64,000 nucleotides of DNA from Chrysaora quinquecirrha. Its lineage: Eukaryota; Cnidaria; Scyphozoa; Semaeostomeae; Pelagiidae. Under the pieces are notes generated by a model. That model did not search any database. It was not told the origin of the DNA and worked only from the letters and a program-made list of their open reading frames with translations. Shown one piece after another: positions 42,366-53,375 of this stretch. Where the stretch lies: the NCBI GenBank assembly GCA_014526335.1, contig JACTAT010000045.1, positions 2,778,332 to 2,842,331 of the forward strand, in the 5' to 3' direction. A program made the position numbers and the translations under genes. Every line of letters begins with the position of its first letter. Position 1 is the stretch's first letter.

Positions 42366-42926
42366 CAGGGAAATTCTTTGAAAAAACTGGACACCAACCT
42401 AACCGAAAATGTTTTTATCGATTCTGACTAATTAAGGTATGCAGATTCCATATCCGAGATATACCTTTTGAAATTTTGACCGGAAGTTGCTCATTTTGAT
42501 GACGTCATCAGCCTACTTTTTTCTCATATTTAAGTAGAATAATGGGGCAGCTGTGGCTCAAATTAGAAATGTAAAGGTATATTCAGACTCAGCTTTCGAT
42601 GGGCTTGCTAAATTTGCGCATACCGAAAATATAAATGCTGACGTCAGCAGAATCTGAAATTGTTAGTAGGAGCTCAAATTCACGGTAAAATATTTACTTC
42701 AATTAACTAACTTGGTTAAAAGTGCAAAATTGGAAGCTTCAAAGATGGGTATGCAGTTCACTTGTGTATGTTTCTGTCATTATTTGTTTATTTCCGACGT
42801 CATCATTAATTGTTTAGGCAACGATCTCTCATGTCATTAAGATATTCAAAAGATGTAAACATTAAGATAACATAAGTGTACCCTAACTATTGTGAGAACA
42901 TATTTACATTGTTTAAGGCACCCAGT

Positions 42927-44126
42927 CTAAATCTTCAATATCAGTCTCTGATTCGCTCTCTGATGAATTTCCAAAAATATGAAATTGAGTTCGCTACTTT
43001 CTTGCTGACCTTGTTCATTTTCACTGTCACTGCTAGTTGTGTATGTTCTGCTCGAATCCAATATTTCTTGTGCTCTTTCAACTAAAGATACTGCATGATC
43101 CTGGCGTTTGCTTCTTTTACGAGGTGCCTGATCGCTTTCTTTTGTTAATTCCTTGCTGCGATGTTGTGGCATTTGATCACCCGTGAATTTAACTGGAAAT
43201 ACAAAGCCGTCTTCTTTGTCAACTGACCAGCCATTATTTTCCAGTGCAATTGGAGACACTATTAGTTGGTGGAATCGAACCCAATAAGAACATTGGTAGT
43301 GAACTCTTAACATCGCCTGTCTCATTGAATCAGGATCAGGAGGTAGCGAAAAAGATGTTTTGGTCTTCATAGCCTTGTACAGCCTAACCCTTGTGTCAAT
43401 TAGATCTTCTCGGGTCTTTCCTGCGTACATGACAGTCTGGACAAATGATGATGCATCTTTCATGCCATTTTCAGTCAACTTTTGTTTCCTAATTCTTCCA
43501 GTAAACATAAAGAGTTCTTTTGCTTTGCTGTCAGCACTTTTTTAGAACTGTTATTTTTCCGACCCCATAAAAGAACGACGTTGTATCGCACCTTGAAATG
43601 CAATGTAATTGTGGTAAGTAATAGCATAGATCTCTTCCAAATTTTTACAAATATCTCCAATATCTACAAACTTTTCATGCTCTATCTTCGTGAACCATTT
43701 TTTTGAAGGCTGCAATTTACAGTAAGCAAGGACAAGAAGAATGGGAACATCTGTGTCTTTCGCTACAACCAGAACATTGGCATCTTGAAGACCTGCGCGG
43801 AAAACTAACCGTGTGTCAGCTTCTTCGTGATTACACTTAAACATTTCTTCCACACGTTCTTTCGCAATTTTCCAGGTTCTTTCTTCTTCCGTTACTACAA
43901 GGGGATATTTTAAGATTTTTTTTGCATCTGAAGAGCGCGCAAATTTTGAAACTAGTCTAATCAAGTCTGTCTTAGTATGAATGTTATTGAAGAAATTCGC
44001 CCACTCGCTTCCTTTGAGCATTTTTTGCTCGAATCCCTGAATGTAGCACTTACTGAGATTTCGTTTCTCAGTCCTCCGAATGGAATTCTCTTCAATCCTG
44101 TGCAAAATGAAAGCATAGCTGCACAA
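42927..44126 (-). pseudogene. PIN-like (FEN/XPG-type) nuclease, copy B
   Basis: Reverse-strand pieces in three frames. First, GSEWANFFNNIHTKTDLIRL, then CNHEEADTRLVF and VVAKDTDVPILLVLAY, the acidic residues expected in an XPG-I-like active site. A second frame around 43600-43540 gives RCDTTSFFYGVGKI, equal to GCDTTSSFHGKGK of copy A with Gly changed to Arg. Then 43508-42927 gives the C-terminal part (MLRVHYQCSYWVRFHQLI) and a Ser/Lys-rich tail in place of the CXC cluster seen in copies A and C. Frameshifts near 43605 and 43545 make it non-functional as written, unless they are assembly errors. Confidence 0.7.
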
Positions 44127-44907
44127 GCTGACCCACCAGGAAATTCATCTGAATTTTCATTCGCGTTTAAAAAAGCAACAAACCATTCCCATGTTTGCTT
44201 CTTTGCAAAATCATCTGATTCTTTCTCCAGATGCATCATCTTTAGAAGATCTGAACCATCAAGCTTTTGCTCTTCGTCAGCAATGAACATTGGCTTCAAG
44301 ACATCCGGGAAACGCTTGACTACATCATGAAATTGTAGTACCTTCAGGCCTTTCTTCATATCATCCATCTCCATTCGTCGTGACTCTATAAGCTCATTGA
44401 AAATTAAATGATTGCAGAGAGCATCTTTTGTTGTCTTCGTTATCGGGCAGTCTTTGGCCCAATGGGAGGCATTAATGGTGGCCCAGAACTGGTCGCATTT
44501 CGGATTGCCGTCAAGCACTGATTGCACTTGTTCGTTATCTTGGCAATTTTCAAGGCTTGATAGTAGCTCAATTAGAATTTCAGTCGCAGCATTTCTCGGA
44601 ATCAGGTCATTGTTGATTGATGACATTATCATATCTTCATCCAATTCAGCAATGTAGTAGTATGCACATGGGGCTAAAAAGGCCAAGCTAATGGCACATC
44701 CCTGAATGGCACATCCTAATGAACACACAAGGCACCTGCTATTCTGAAGAGGACACCTTTGCTTGAGTCTTTGACCGGGAGCATGTTTGCATCTTGCCCT
44801 TCAAACAGTCTCCGTTTGATTTCGTTGAACGCCATGGTAAAAAACTCCCGTTTGATCGCCCCACAAGAAAAAATTATTCTCTTTCTTTGATCTTTTGGCT
44901 TTTCCAT
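43990..44907 (-). pseudogene. HECT-domain-like (G2E3-type) remnant
   Basis: The first frame (44907-44716) reads GAIKREFFTMAFNEIKRRLF and GVLFRIAGALCVH, matching the start of a HECT N-lobe. The next (44728 down) reads APCAYYYIAELDEDM, then a helical stretch and SACAAMLSFCTGLKRIPFGG, matching the end of the N-lobe of G2E3-like HECT proteins. A frameshift near 44720 separates them. The C-lobe with the catalytic Cys is not found; the sequence passes directly into the PIN-like gene. HECT ligases transfer ubiquitin through that Cys, so this copy would be inactive. Confidence 0.65.
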
Positions 44908-44999
44908 GGCTAGTACTGTTTAGCCTGGTCCCACCACCAGAAAGACTTGGGAATGCATTTCTGTTGAGAAAATTAAATAAAGATTTGAGACCGCAATTT

Positions 45000-46990
45000 C
45001 ACCTGAATTTCTTCAAAGCAAATCACCCCCTCGAAACTGGCCTAAATTCTTTATCTCCCTTTTGATTTTTCCTGAATCGGTTGGTTTTGACAACTGAAAT
45101 CGTGCTTCGTCTGACGTCCATGTTTGCAGACCATTTTTAGGGCAAAAAGACGAGTATTTCGAGCATTTTAGATATATAGCGAGTAGGTTCCCTAGATTTG
45201 TTATCCTTTCCCACATTTTCAAAATCAGGGCTGCAAAAAGCCACTTCTTAGGCTTGCGGTTTCTTAGTATATTTGTCGGGTGCTTAGTATATTTGTCGGA
45301 TGGGGATGCGTCGTTTTTCTGGGTATCGTTTTCACCCCTCTTTTCTGGTGCCTGGTACCAGAATTAGGTAATTTTTCTAGAGCCAGTTATCAACGGCTTT
45401 GAAAAGGGGATAGTTTGTTAGAGCGGGTTGTTGCTCAGTCCAGTTTTTACGTTTCAGAGTTGTCCCAGTTATCGCAACAACAACAACAACAACACTTTTT
45501 GAACACTTTTTCCTTTTTTTTGAGTTGAGTTGGATTTCTTGCTCAAACTGGGACCCATTTTTCAAGATACTAGGTCTGGGCAGGTAGGTAGTTTCTTAAA
45601 TTTTGGCAAACGTTTTTAACAAGTTTCTTAATGCCGCAAGTGTAGAGTTGATTCATTTTTGTTACAAGGGCTCTAAAATAACTTAGTAAGATATCAAAAC
45701 AAATAATAACATGTTTGCACTCAAAATCATGCCAAACATTTTCTATTACTGTGTTGTGTCACTACATTTTGAGTGCATATTACAATAGTTTCTTAGCTTT
45801 TTGATTCAGGTAGGGTAATTTCTTTAACCACATCTCACCTGGGGCATGGATTCCACCCCTAATCAAAATTTGTTTGTCATTACTAAAATATGCAAAGCAG
45901 CATCCGAAGATTCCACTACTTTGACTTTATATCTACACTGTATCAAATGATGAAAATTTTAAGATTCCAAGTATAGCACCATAACCATGGCAACCAATGT
46001 TTTAAACTCAACAACAATTGTATACGTTTTTTGAAACTATTGCAAAATGTTATTCAAATATTATCCATATAATGCTTATTCATATATTAATTAAATAATA
46101 TCCAACTCAATTTTACATAAACAATTTCATTTTAGTGCCTCGTTCTATTGTTATGATGATGATACCAATAATCATGATAATCATAACTTAAAATCTTCTT
46201 ATTGTCATAGCAATAAGAACAATAGAGTTAATTTGATTTAATCGCGTGATTTTCATTGTTTAAATCAAAGTCCATCTCATCACTAAGTTAAAGGATCATA
46301 GCTACTATAACAGCGGAGAAAACGGGGATGGAACACGCCCCCCCCAGGTGAGATAGGTTCCAATAATTGAACCTACTACGGATTCTTAGAAGATGTTTCT
46401 TATACAAGATAAATGCATACTTCTCACCAAGATTTTCTAGAATCAGCTACTGTTTGGACAAAAATTTTGGGGCTGGTTGAAAAAAATCATTTTTGGGCGG
46501 ACACATCCCCGTGCAACCTTAAGTCAAGAACCCCCATCCCCTCCAGGTCCTGAGACGCTTTGTGACGCTTTGAAGAGCAAATTTTATTCATTTGGCAAGA
46601 TTTACTTTTCTTGAGTAAACATTCATGAAGTGTAAATTTGAAATTGGAATTCTTAAACAGTATCAGTATAAATAATGGGACAAGGCCCTATTAGATATTC
46701 CGACATTACTAGATGTGATTTGAGATTTTCCTTGTGGGAGGATTGTAGGAGGTAAACTAATTTACAACCCATGCTCTGTGGCAGTCAGTGGCATATGGGG
46801 CCTGGGTAGCTTTTGTTTTTATCCTTGCTTTCCTAGAGAAATTTAGGAATTATGATGGGAAGCACGAATGTTTGACCACATTTTAGCACATTTTACGAGA
46901 GCAAAATTTGAAACTTTCAGTTTACAAAACAAAGGAAATTGTGACAAGCAAAAACCGACCAAAAATCGTCATAAATGATAAGAAAAGATG
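45000..46990. other. Internal non-coding part of the 5.5-kb element
   Basis: Probable intron of the element's reverse-strand gene. A short reverse frame at 45222-45013 (QTWTSDEARFQLSKPTDSGK) may be another exon. AAGTTTCTTA words at 45590-45650 and 45790 suggest a decayed MITE. A CAA repeat lies at 45476-45494. Confidence 0.4.
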
Positions 46991-47000
46991 CGTATCTCAC

Positions 47001-47212
47001 CTGAAGTTCTGCTGTGCACGTTGTACCCAGCCATCGTGGGGGCGAACACTTTGACTGGAAGAAGACCGCGGTGGTAGCGGTGCTCCTGGCTGATGAACAG
47101 AGGGGCCAGGCTGTTGTGCAGAAGGCTGCTGCACCGGTTCTGTTCCACCTCCTCGTCTTGCCTGAATTGCAAGCAGTGCATCTGTTAGGATTCTCTCAGC
47201 TTCTTCCGCCAT
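47001..47212 (-). CDS. Candidate first exon of the element-borne gene
   Basis: Reverse strand: ATG at 47212, MAEEAERILTDALLAIQARR followed by a Gln/Pro/Ser-rich stretch, ending at a strong donor (AACTTCAG|GTGAGA). A helical start plus low-complexity linker is compatible with the N-terminus of a HECT-like protein encoded further left. The link to 44907 is inferred from strand and position only. Confidence 0.5.
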
Positions 47213-47384
47213 GTTCAAGCAAGCTTGCAAAAGGTGAAATATTTGATAACCGGAACTCGGCAGGAACGATAACTTTGCTGCCTGACAGTGTCAGTGATTT
47301 TGCGGCTTGACAGTGTCACTGATTTTGCGATGTGACAGAGTCGATGATTTTGCGACCACTCGAAAGAACAACACGGCTCGACAA

Positions 47385-47600
47385 TACACCGAAACCACTC
47401 CACGACCTGGTCTATTCCACATACCACTATGACACACTGAAACCACTCCACGATACATTGAAACCACTCTACGACGTGGTCTTTTTTACAGACCACCATG
47501 GTATAATGAGACCACTACATGACATACTACAACCACTACATGACACACTGAAACCACTCCACGACACACTAAAACCACTCCACGACACACCAAAACACCA
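47385..47600 (-). repeat. Subterminal repeats, right end of the 5.5-kb element
   Basis: Inverted counterpart of 42185-42365 (TGAAACCACTCCACGACAC units), leading into the 47664 terminus. Confidence 0.85.
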
Positions 47601-47664
47601 CCACGAAATCAAGAATGCCTCGACGAAACGCATTACGGATTTTTGTCCCACACCTCACTCCATA

Positions 47665-48120
47665 CTGTACTGATGTTATCCCTCCGCTGTACTGAACATC
47701 CACCGCTGTACTCATGGTATCCCTCCGCCGTACTGATGATATCCCTCCGCTGTACTGATGTTATCCCTCCGCTGTACTGAACATCCACCGCTGTACTCAT
47801 GGTATCCCTCCGCCGTACTGATGATATCCCTCCGCTGTACTGATGTTATCCCTCCGCTGTACTGAACATCCACCGCTGTACTCATGGTATCCCTCCGCCG
47901 TACTGATGATATCCTCCGCTGTACTGATGTTATCCCTCCGCTGTACTGAACATCCACCGCTGTACTCATGGTATCCCTCCGCCGTACTGATGATATCCCT
48001 CCGCTGTACTGATGTTATCCCACCGCTGTACTGAACATCCACCGCTGTACTCATGGTATCCCTCCGCCGTACTGATGATATCCCTCCGCTGTACTGATGT
48101 TATCCCTCCGCTGTACTGTA
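47665..48120 (-). repeat. Right-arm minisatellite of foldback copy 2, part 2
   Basis: About 85-base higher-order units (four copies) of CCGCTGTACTGATGTTATCC-type words. The higher-order period shows recent expansion after the 5.5-kb element split the arm. Confidence 0.85.
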
Positions 48121-48131
48121 CTGGTGGTTGA

Positions 48132-48365
48132 ATGCCAGTTTGCCTCCTGCATGCCCCAAACACCACAAATTGATAAAAAAATTTTGTTCTGTTGATGCCG
48201 TTTTTTTGCTTTCTGCTGTATTAAGCTAATCTCTTTTTATCTTCTGTTAGTTTTGTACTTTTTGCCTGTATTTTTTTTATTTTATTTGTTTGTTTTAACT
48301 TAGCTGCCATACCTAATGTAGCTAGGTAGTGCATATGCTTATATGAAATGAAATGAAATGAAAAG
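48132..48365 (+). mobile_element. Displaced 3' tail of the LINE
   Basis: After the GTTGA duplication the sequence stays open for about 24 codons in the LINE frame. It then becomes T-rich non-coding and ends in ATGAAATGAAATGAAATG, a short-repeat tail of the kind found on LINE 3' ends. This fits as the continuation of 39460-40746. Confidence 0.6.
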
Positions 48366-48454
48366 TTCAATAAATTGAATAGACCTGATTTGCGGAAATT
48401 TAGCCTGGTTTGAAAGTAAAGTTGGTTTTGAGGTGTCAGTGAGAAAGCAGTATA

Positions 48455-48819
48455 CACGTTTTTTTATAAGGAACACCTTTATAAGGAACTCGAGGCTGAA
48501 AATTCCCAAAAAAGTAAGGAACTGTAAGGAACTGTCGAGGCTCGGATGAAAAACTAAGAAACTCTTTTTAAAGAACGAGACGGTTTGAACGAAAAAGGAA
48601 CAAAAGTACAATATATTTTCCATCGTTCTTCCCCAAAAGGCTCCATTTATAGTTAAAGTTAGAACTGAAGAATAGTTTCTATGAACTTGCTGTAAAAATT
48701 AGTATTTATACATATCCCACGACAAAGAACAGTTTAAGGAACTTTCAGCCTCATTTTGTTCAAAAATTAAGGAACTCCAGCCTCAACTCAGACCAAAGGT
48801 TCCTTATAAAAAAAACGTG
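48455..48819. mobile_element. TA-flanked MITE, AAGGAAC type
   Basis: TA at 48453-48454 and 48820-48821. Ends CACGTTTTTTTATAAGGAAC / GTTCCTTATAAAAAAAACGTG (first 20 of each considered). Opposite orientation to 20341-20700 with the same internal order (GCCTCGAC/GAGGCTGA words). Confidence 0.87.
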
Positions 48820-48829
48820 TAAAACGTAT

Positions 48830-50448
48830 TTCTTACAATCCGAAATGCGAGAGAGGGCCTAAACTCAATCATAATCTCAAAAATTTCGTACACCATTGCT
48901 GGAAAACCTAATGTTTCTTTCTTGAACATGGAAATCCTTTGTAAAAAACGCTCCTCCCTCCTGTCGGCATTTTCACTGTTACCTGGAGATTGACAAAACC
49001 TATATTTTCTGCAAACCTATCCTCGGTATAGGCCACCAAAATGACTCGCAGATACCTTTACTTGAAATTTCATAAGATCTACCATTTACGTAATGCAGAA
49101 TCGTACAAGGGTAAATTATAAACATTTCTGTAATAATTAGGGATTTGAAAAAAAGTATTAATAATTTATGTGCATAAATTATACTATTAATCACTACATC
49201 CACTACTAAAGGTACGAGACAGATGCGTCTTGTAAGTCGAGCCGAAAAACAATATTTTGGCATAGCCAATACACTCTCCCAGAATGGTATGAATAAGAGC
49301 GAGCACAGGTCGCTAACCCTGACCACCCTGACTCCTATGTTTGTTTCGTCTCTTTTGGTCCTCTTCTCTCTTGCATCCGATCCCTGTTCATTTTTTTTCT
49401 TCATTCCGACCACCGTTATAGCTACTACTACATTCAACCTCCTAAATCATCCTAACCAACCCTATCTATCCTATTAATGTGGAAATACTGAAATAATCGT
49501 TTGACTCAATTTTTCAGGTAAATGTTATTCTCATTCGCCGTGAGGGATTCCTGTGTGGGAAATTTTTGTTCTTTTCTTGCTGTATCGTCTTGCCTTGCTT
49601 CTTTCGACTAATTATCTTCACTGGACTTCAATTCAGAGAATGAAGAGAAGCAGAGAAACTGAAATGAAAGCAAGAATTTTTGCAATCCGGGTTCGTAGTT
49701 CTTGGTGAGTTGTTTGTTCTAAAGAATCAACACCCATCCTGTAGCCCAAAACCAATCAGGCAGCTGCTATTCGTTCAGGCGTAGCCAAATAACCAAAAAC
49801 ACCAAATACCTAACCAAATACGGTGAGCTGCAATTCACTACCTGTACTTCCAATGCCAATTTTTCCTCTTTCGATTACTTTTGACTTCCCTTTCGAAAGT
49901 CTGCCTTCTTTCGCTTTTGTTTGGCAAATATTGACTGTGCCCTAAATACCTGGCGAAGCATCCAAACCGCACAGTCCTGAACATTGTTCACTGTTGGCTG
50001 GCAAAGAACTGTTGTTGCCTTATAGGTAAGTTGCTATCTATCTACTCAGAAGTTTACAAGTTTAAGTACGCCTAGTACTCTTTTGTGAGGGGAGTGGCAG
50101 AGGGTCTTTTTGTGCCAGTACCACAAGGTTTGGTACGAGGTTCTACCAAAATCGCAGGTAGTGGTACCAGGTAATCCCAAATTTGATCGAAGAAACAACT
50201 GTGTGGAATGGAATTTTAATACATATGAATTGATAGAGGTACCAGGCTCCACTTTTATCTCTGAGTTTTTGGTACAAGGTTCCACCACCCTTTTTTCAGA
50301 ATTTGGTACCATGGTACCACTACCCTGCCACCCCTCTCTTATGTCCTAAGAATCGTAAAACCAGGCGTATGTCGACCTATTATACGATAGAACAACTATC
50401 GTCTAGTTGCAACCATGCTTGCCAAGCTGAGCGCAACAATCTACATAA
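48830..50448. other. Non-coding stretch
   Basis: No supported gene. Parts of 49040-49190 resemble 59450-59560 (ACCATTTACG, GTACAAGGGTA, AATTAGGGAT.TGAAAAA), an unclassified dispersed repeat. 50090-50340 has several GGTACCA words in both orientations, possibly a small hairpin element. Confidence 0.4.
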
Positions 50449-50803
50449 CACATCTTTTTTTATAAGAAACCCTTTATACGAAACTTAGACTCTCGAATGG
50501 CCAAAGTTTTAAGAAACTCCAGTACTGGAATTTCTTTACGTAGGGAACTTTTCAAATCAGACTGCCAAATATCTTTTTTTATTTCCCGTGGCAGCAATAA
50601 AGCAATTTTGTGACAACCAGAAAAAATGGAAACGCACAAGCATTCAATTGCAATCCATAAATGGGTTGGGAACATCTTTCAGGTAGAATTACAATGTTTC
50701 CAACATACATATTCAAGAAACTCTTAAGAAACTCAACATCGGAAAGTTTGAAGAAACTTTCAGTACTGGGCCAATTTTTCAGTTTCTTATAAAAAAATAC
50801 GTG
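50449..50803. mobile_element. MITE, AAGAAACT type
   Basis: Left end CACATCTTTTTTTATAAGAA, right end TTCTTATAAAAAAATACGTG followed by TA (50804-50805). Reverse orientation relative to 10521-10900, with the same words and interior (GGCCAAAGTTTTAAGAAACT). Confidence 0.85.
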
Positions 50804-50969
50804 TAGTTGCATTTGTTGAAGGCTTCGGTGGTTTAGGAAGCCAGGTTCTAACAGACAAACTGAAAATATAACCGATTTTATCAGATTTCAGTTAAGCTCT
50901 GAAGAAGCCCTAGGGCGAAATATTAGCAACAAGATTATAATTTTGCGTTTTCTCTCTCTTGTGTCCTTC

Positions 50970-51279
50970 TACTCTGAAGTACCGAATAATCGGGGGGGAT
51001 GTGGTAATAATCGGGGGTGTTGGAAATATTGTTAAAATTTAATAAACGGGGGTTGGAATAAACGGGGGGGCTGGAAAATACAAAACTAACTGCTTCAGCA
51101 TAACAGAAACTCTAATGTTCGTAAGATGTCGTACAATAGCAAATTAAAGCTATTTTGCAATATAGCGATTAAATTATGTTCAACTAATAAAATGCGGGAT
51201 GGAATAAGAGCGGGGGGGTCTGAAAATTTTTCGAAAATTAACAAGCGGGGTGGGACGATTATTCGGTACTCCAGAGTAC
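50970..51279. mobile_element. G-rich TIR element, AGTACCGAATAATC type
   Basis: Inverted ends TACTCTGAAGTACCGAATAA and TTATTCGGTACTCCAGAGTA. The arms hold repeated words AATAA(A/T)CGGGGG(T/G)TGG. Same design as 57166-57541 with different ends. Confidence 0.8.
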
Positions 51280-51808
51280 GAGTAGGGGGGTTACATGTTC
51301 CCCTCCTCCCCTAAGAAAATCCTCTTGTTCCTTGGAGTTTTGTTGACAGATTATTGATAGGGAGGATTTCACCCGATCAATGTTTCCCGATATTCCTTTG
51401 ATCGCCCTTGTTCCCTATTCATTTTGGTCATGTTCCCTTGTTCCCTGGACACATCGCATGTTCCCGTGTTCCCTGGAACCCCCAAACGAGCCTCGTTTTT
51501 TTTATATTTATTATATCATCTAGCACTGAGGATGGTTTTTAACCGAAAAGCTTATCCTAATTTCAAACTTGTAATATGTTGTATATATGATTTTATATTA
51601 TTTTATAATGGCAAATCTTAACACGGCCTCATTTTAGTTACCTAAAAATACAGTATCATTAAAAAATTCCCTTCAGTGACCCAAAACTCTCATACATTAA
51701 TATAAATCTATATGAATAATAGAAATTTTCATTCATTGTTTGCTGACATGAAAATAAAAATAACATCATCCTTCAAAAAATAAATCCGGAGTATTCATTC
51801 ATCATTTG

Positions 51809-52036
51809 CACCCTAGATAACGTATGTTCAGTACAGCGGTGATTGTGCAGTACAGCGGTACATAGTTGTGCGGTACAGCGGAGGGATATCATCAGTACAG
51901 CGGAGGGATATTATTTGTTCGGCGAAGGGATACAATGAGTACAGCGGTGGATGTTCGGTACAGCGGTGGGGTGGGATGTTATCCCTCCGCTGTACTGCGC
52001 AACCACCGCTGTACTGCACATACGTTATGCGAGGTG
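51809..52036. mobile_element. Foldback element with minisatellite arms, copy 3 (short)
   Basis: ATTTG duplication (51804-51808; 52037-52041). Ends CACCCTAGATAACGTATGTT and GCACATACGTTATGCGAGGT followed by G. The arms are reduced to a few AGTACAGCGG units. It is the minimal form of the 17163 and 40752 elements. Confidence 0.85.
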
Positions 52037-52376
52037 ATTTGCACCCAAGGTAATGTCTGCGCAGTATAATTGTAGAGAACGTACAGTGATGTGGAGGGAT
52101 TTGTGCAGTAAGAACCTTTGGTCTACATACCTACAGTTTGAAATGTCGACGGCATTTGCGCTTTTCAACGACTTTTTCCTTCAAAATTATAATGCAATTT
52201 CATCTCTCAAATTTACATCCTAACAACAACAAAATAACCCCTTACCTTTTCTAGATAATGGAGATCTTTCCACGTTGAAACCAAAGACCCCGTTGAAATC
52301 ACAATAACAATTCAGCTTCGCCGTTCTAATTTCTGCATTTCGAATAGCATCTGGATATAAATTCCGTCTTAGTTAC

Positions 52377-52593
52377 TAGACGCTTCCGCAAAAGATGTCC
52401 GCCGTTTTTTGCCTATTGTTTTCATTAAGGATTTTCGAAAGGAATTCTGGGAATAATTTCCTTACTTACGTATTTTACATAGCTGCAGACGTTGAATTCG
52501 TAACTAAGGAAATTATTCACAGAATTCCCTTCGAGAAACCTTAAGAAAAACAAGGGATTCACAGAAACAGCTGCCATCTTTTGTGGAAACCTC
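52377..52593. mobile_element. Palindromic MITE, second copy of the 29966 family
   Basis: Ends AGACGCTTCCGCAAAAGATG and CATCTTTTGTGGAAACCTCT, with internal GGAATTCTGGGAATAATTTC and its complement. Confidence 0.8.
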
Positions 52594-52649
52594 TATTGTT
52601 TCGGTCTGTTTCCAGTTTCAGACGTTTTTACTATGAACTTTGAGGAGTA

Positions 52650-52820
52650 TCAGGAGAAAAATTTCAACGTTTTGTCAAAGATGTTTGCACTATTTATCGT
52701 GCTATTGAACGCTTGTACAACTCAAAGACCTACCCCCAAGTCCAAATTACTAAGAAAAGTCCTCTGCATCTGCGCGGACCATACCTAGAGTGGTATGCAA
52801 GGTTAAAGATTGAAAATTAA
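52650..52820 (+). other. Orphan coding-like stretch
   Basis: One frame reads FQRFVKDVCTIYRAIERLYN, then VQITKKSPLHLRGPYLEWYA before a stop at 52820. It is protein-like but has no clear splice partner in phase with the oxidase exon at 53376. It may be an element fragment; at 52985-53084 a further frame (RPFQKQLKTYLNKDY) resembles a LINE ORF2 C-terminus. Confidence 0.35.
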
Positions 52821-53375
52821 ATAAATTATATATAATAATTCTATTTGCTTCCCTTTTAGGGCCAACGTTAGAAAATGTCGAGCTCACTACAAAATTCTTT
52901 ATCTGGCAAGTCGTGTTCATTTTTTTAACAGCATCTTACGATTATAGGGTCTACTGTATTTGAACCGCTCTCGAGACCTGAACGATACATCCGCAGAAAT
53001 TCGTGACCTTATAAATATCAGGCCGTTTCAGAAACAACTTAAAACGTATCTAAACAAAGACTACACTCAAAAGCTTGGATGTTGATAATGATGGTGATGT
53101 GGGTTGTGGATGTATATGATCCAGACAGGAGATGTCTTTCCATGCTTTTACATCAAACCATTAGCCCTGAACTCCCTCTGCTGGCATATTTCCCACAACG
53201 ATTCGTATGATCGCAACCCTTGGGCGATGGGAAGCCAAGAAAAGGACTCTTCTTTCCTCTTGGTCTTTTAGGAACTGAATAATTTCATTTCTTCTTTATT
53301 TCTCTTGTTCTTTATCTTTTCTCTTTAATTTTTACTTATTTTAAATACCTTACTTTCAAGTTATTGTCTCTACAG

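Larger units (their letters stand above)
42123..47664. mobile_element. 5.5-kb TIR transposon carrying HECT-like and PIN-like genes
   Basis: Target duplication CTGTAC (42117-42122; 47665-47670). Inverted ends TATGGRGTGAGGTGTGGGAC are followed by near-identical sequence for about 230 bases, including 20-21-base CGTGGAGTGGTTTCAGTGTG-type subterminal repeats (42190-42360; 47390-47600). Inside, on the reverse strand, are a possible first exon (47212-47001), HECT-like coding (44907-43990) and PIN-like coding (44126-42927). No DDE transposase was recognised. The genes carry frameshifts. Confidence 0.85.
40752..48126. mobile_element. Foldback transposon with minisatellite arms, copy 2
   Basis: Flanked by GTTGA at 40747-40751 and 48127-48131. 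Left end CACCCCGGATAACGTATGTG, then GCAGTACAGCGGTGG units to about 41335. An inner inverted segment (GGGCGTGCAACCTGTTTGAG) at 41330 has its complement at 41785, and the inverted array follows from 41800. The right array is split by the 5.5-kb element 42123-47664 and resumes to 48120. The right end is worn (TACTGTACTGGTG). Net length without the guest is about 1.8 kb. Inserted in the LINE. Confidence 0.85.

Noticed and set aside
49000..49437. 145-codon reverse open frame
   Set aside because: No recognisable domain, biased composition, and overlap with a dispersed repeat-like segment.
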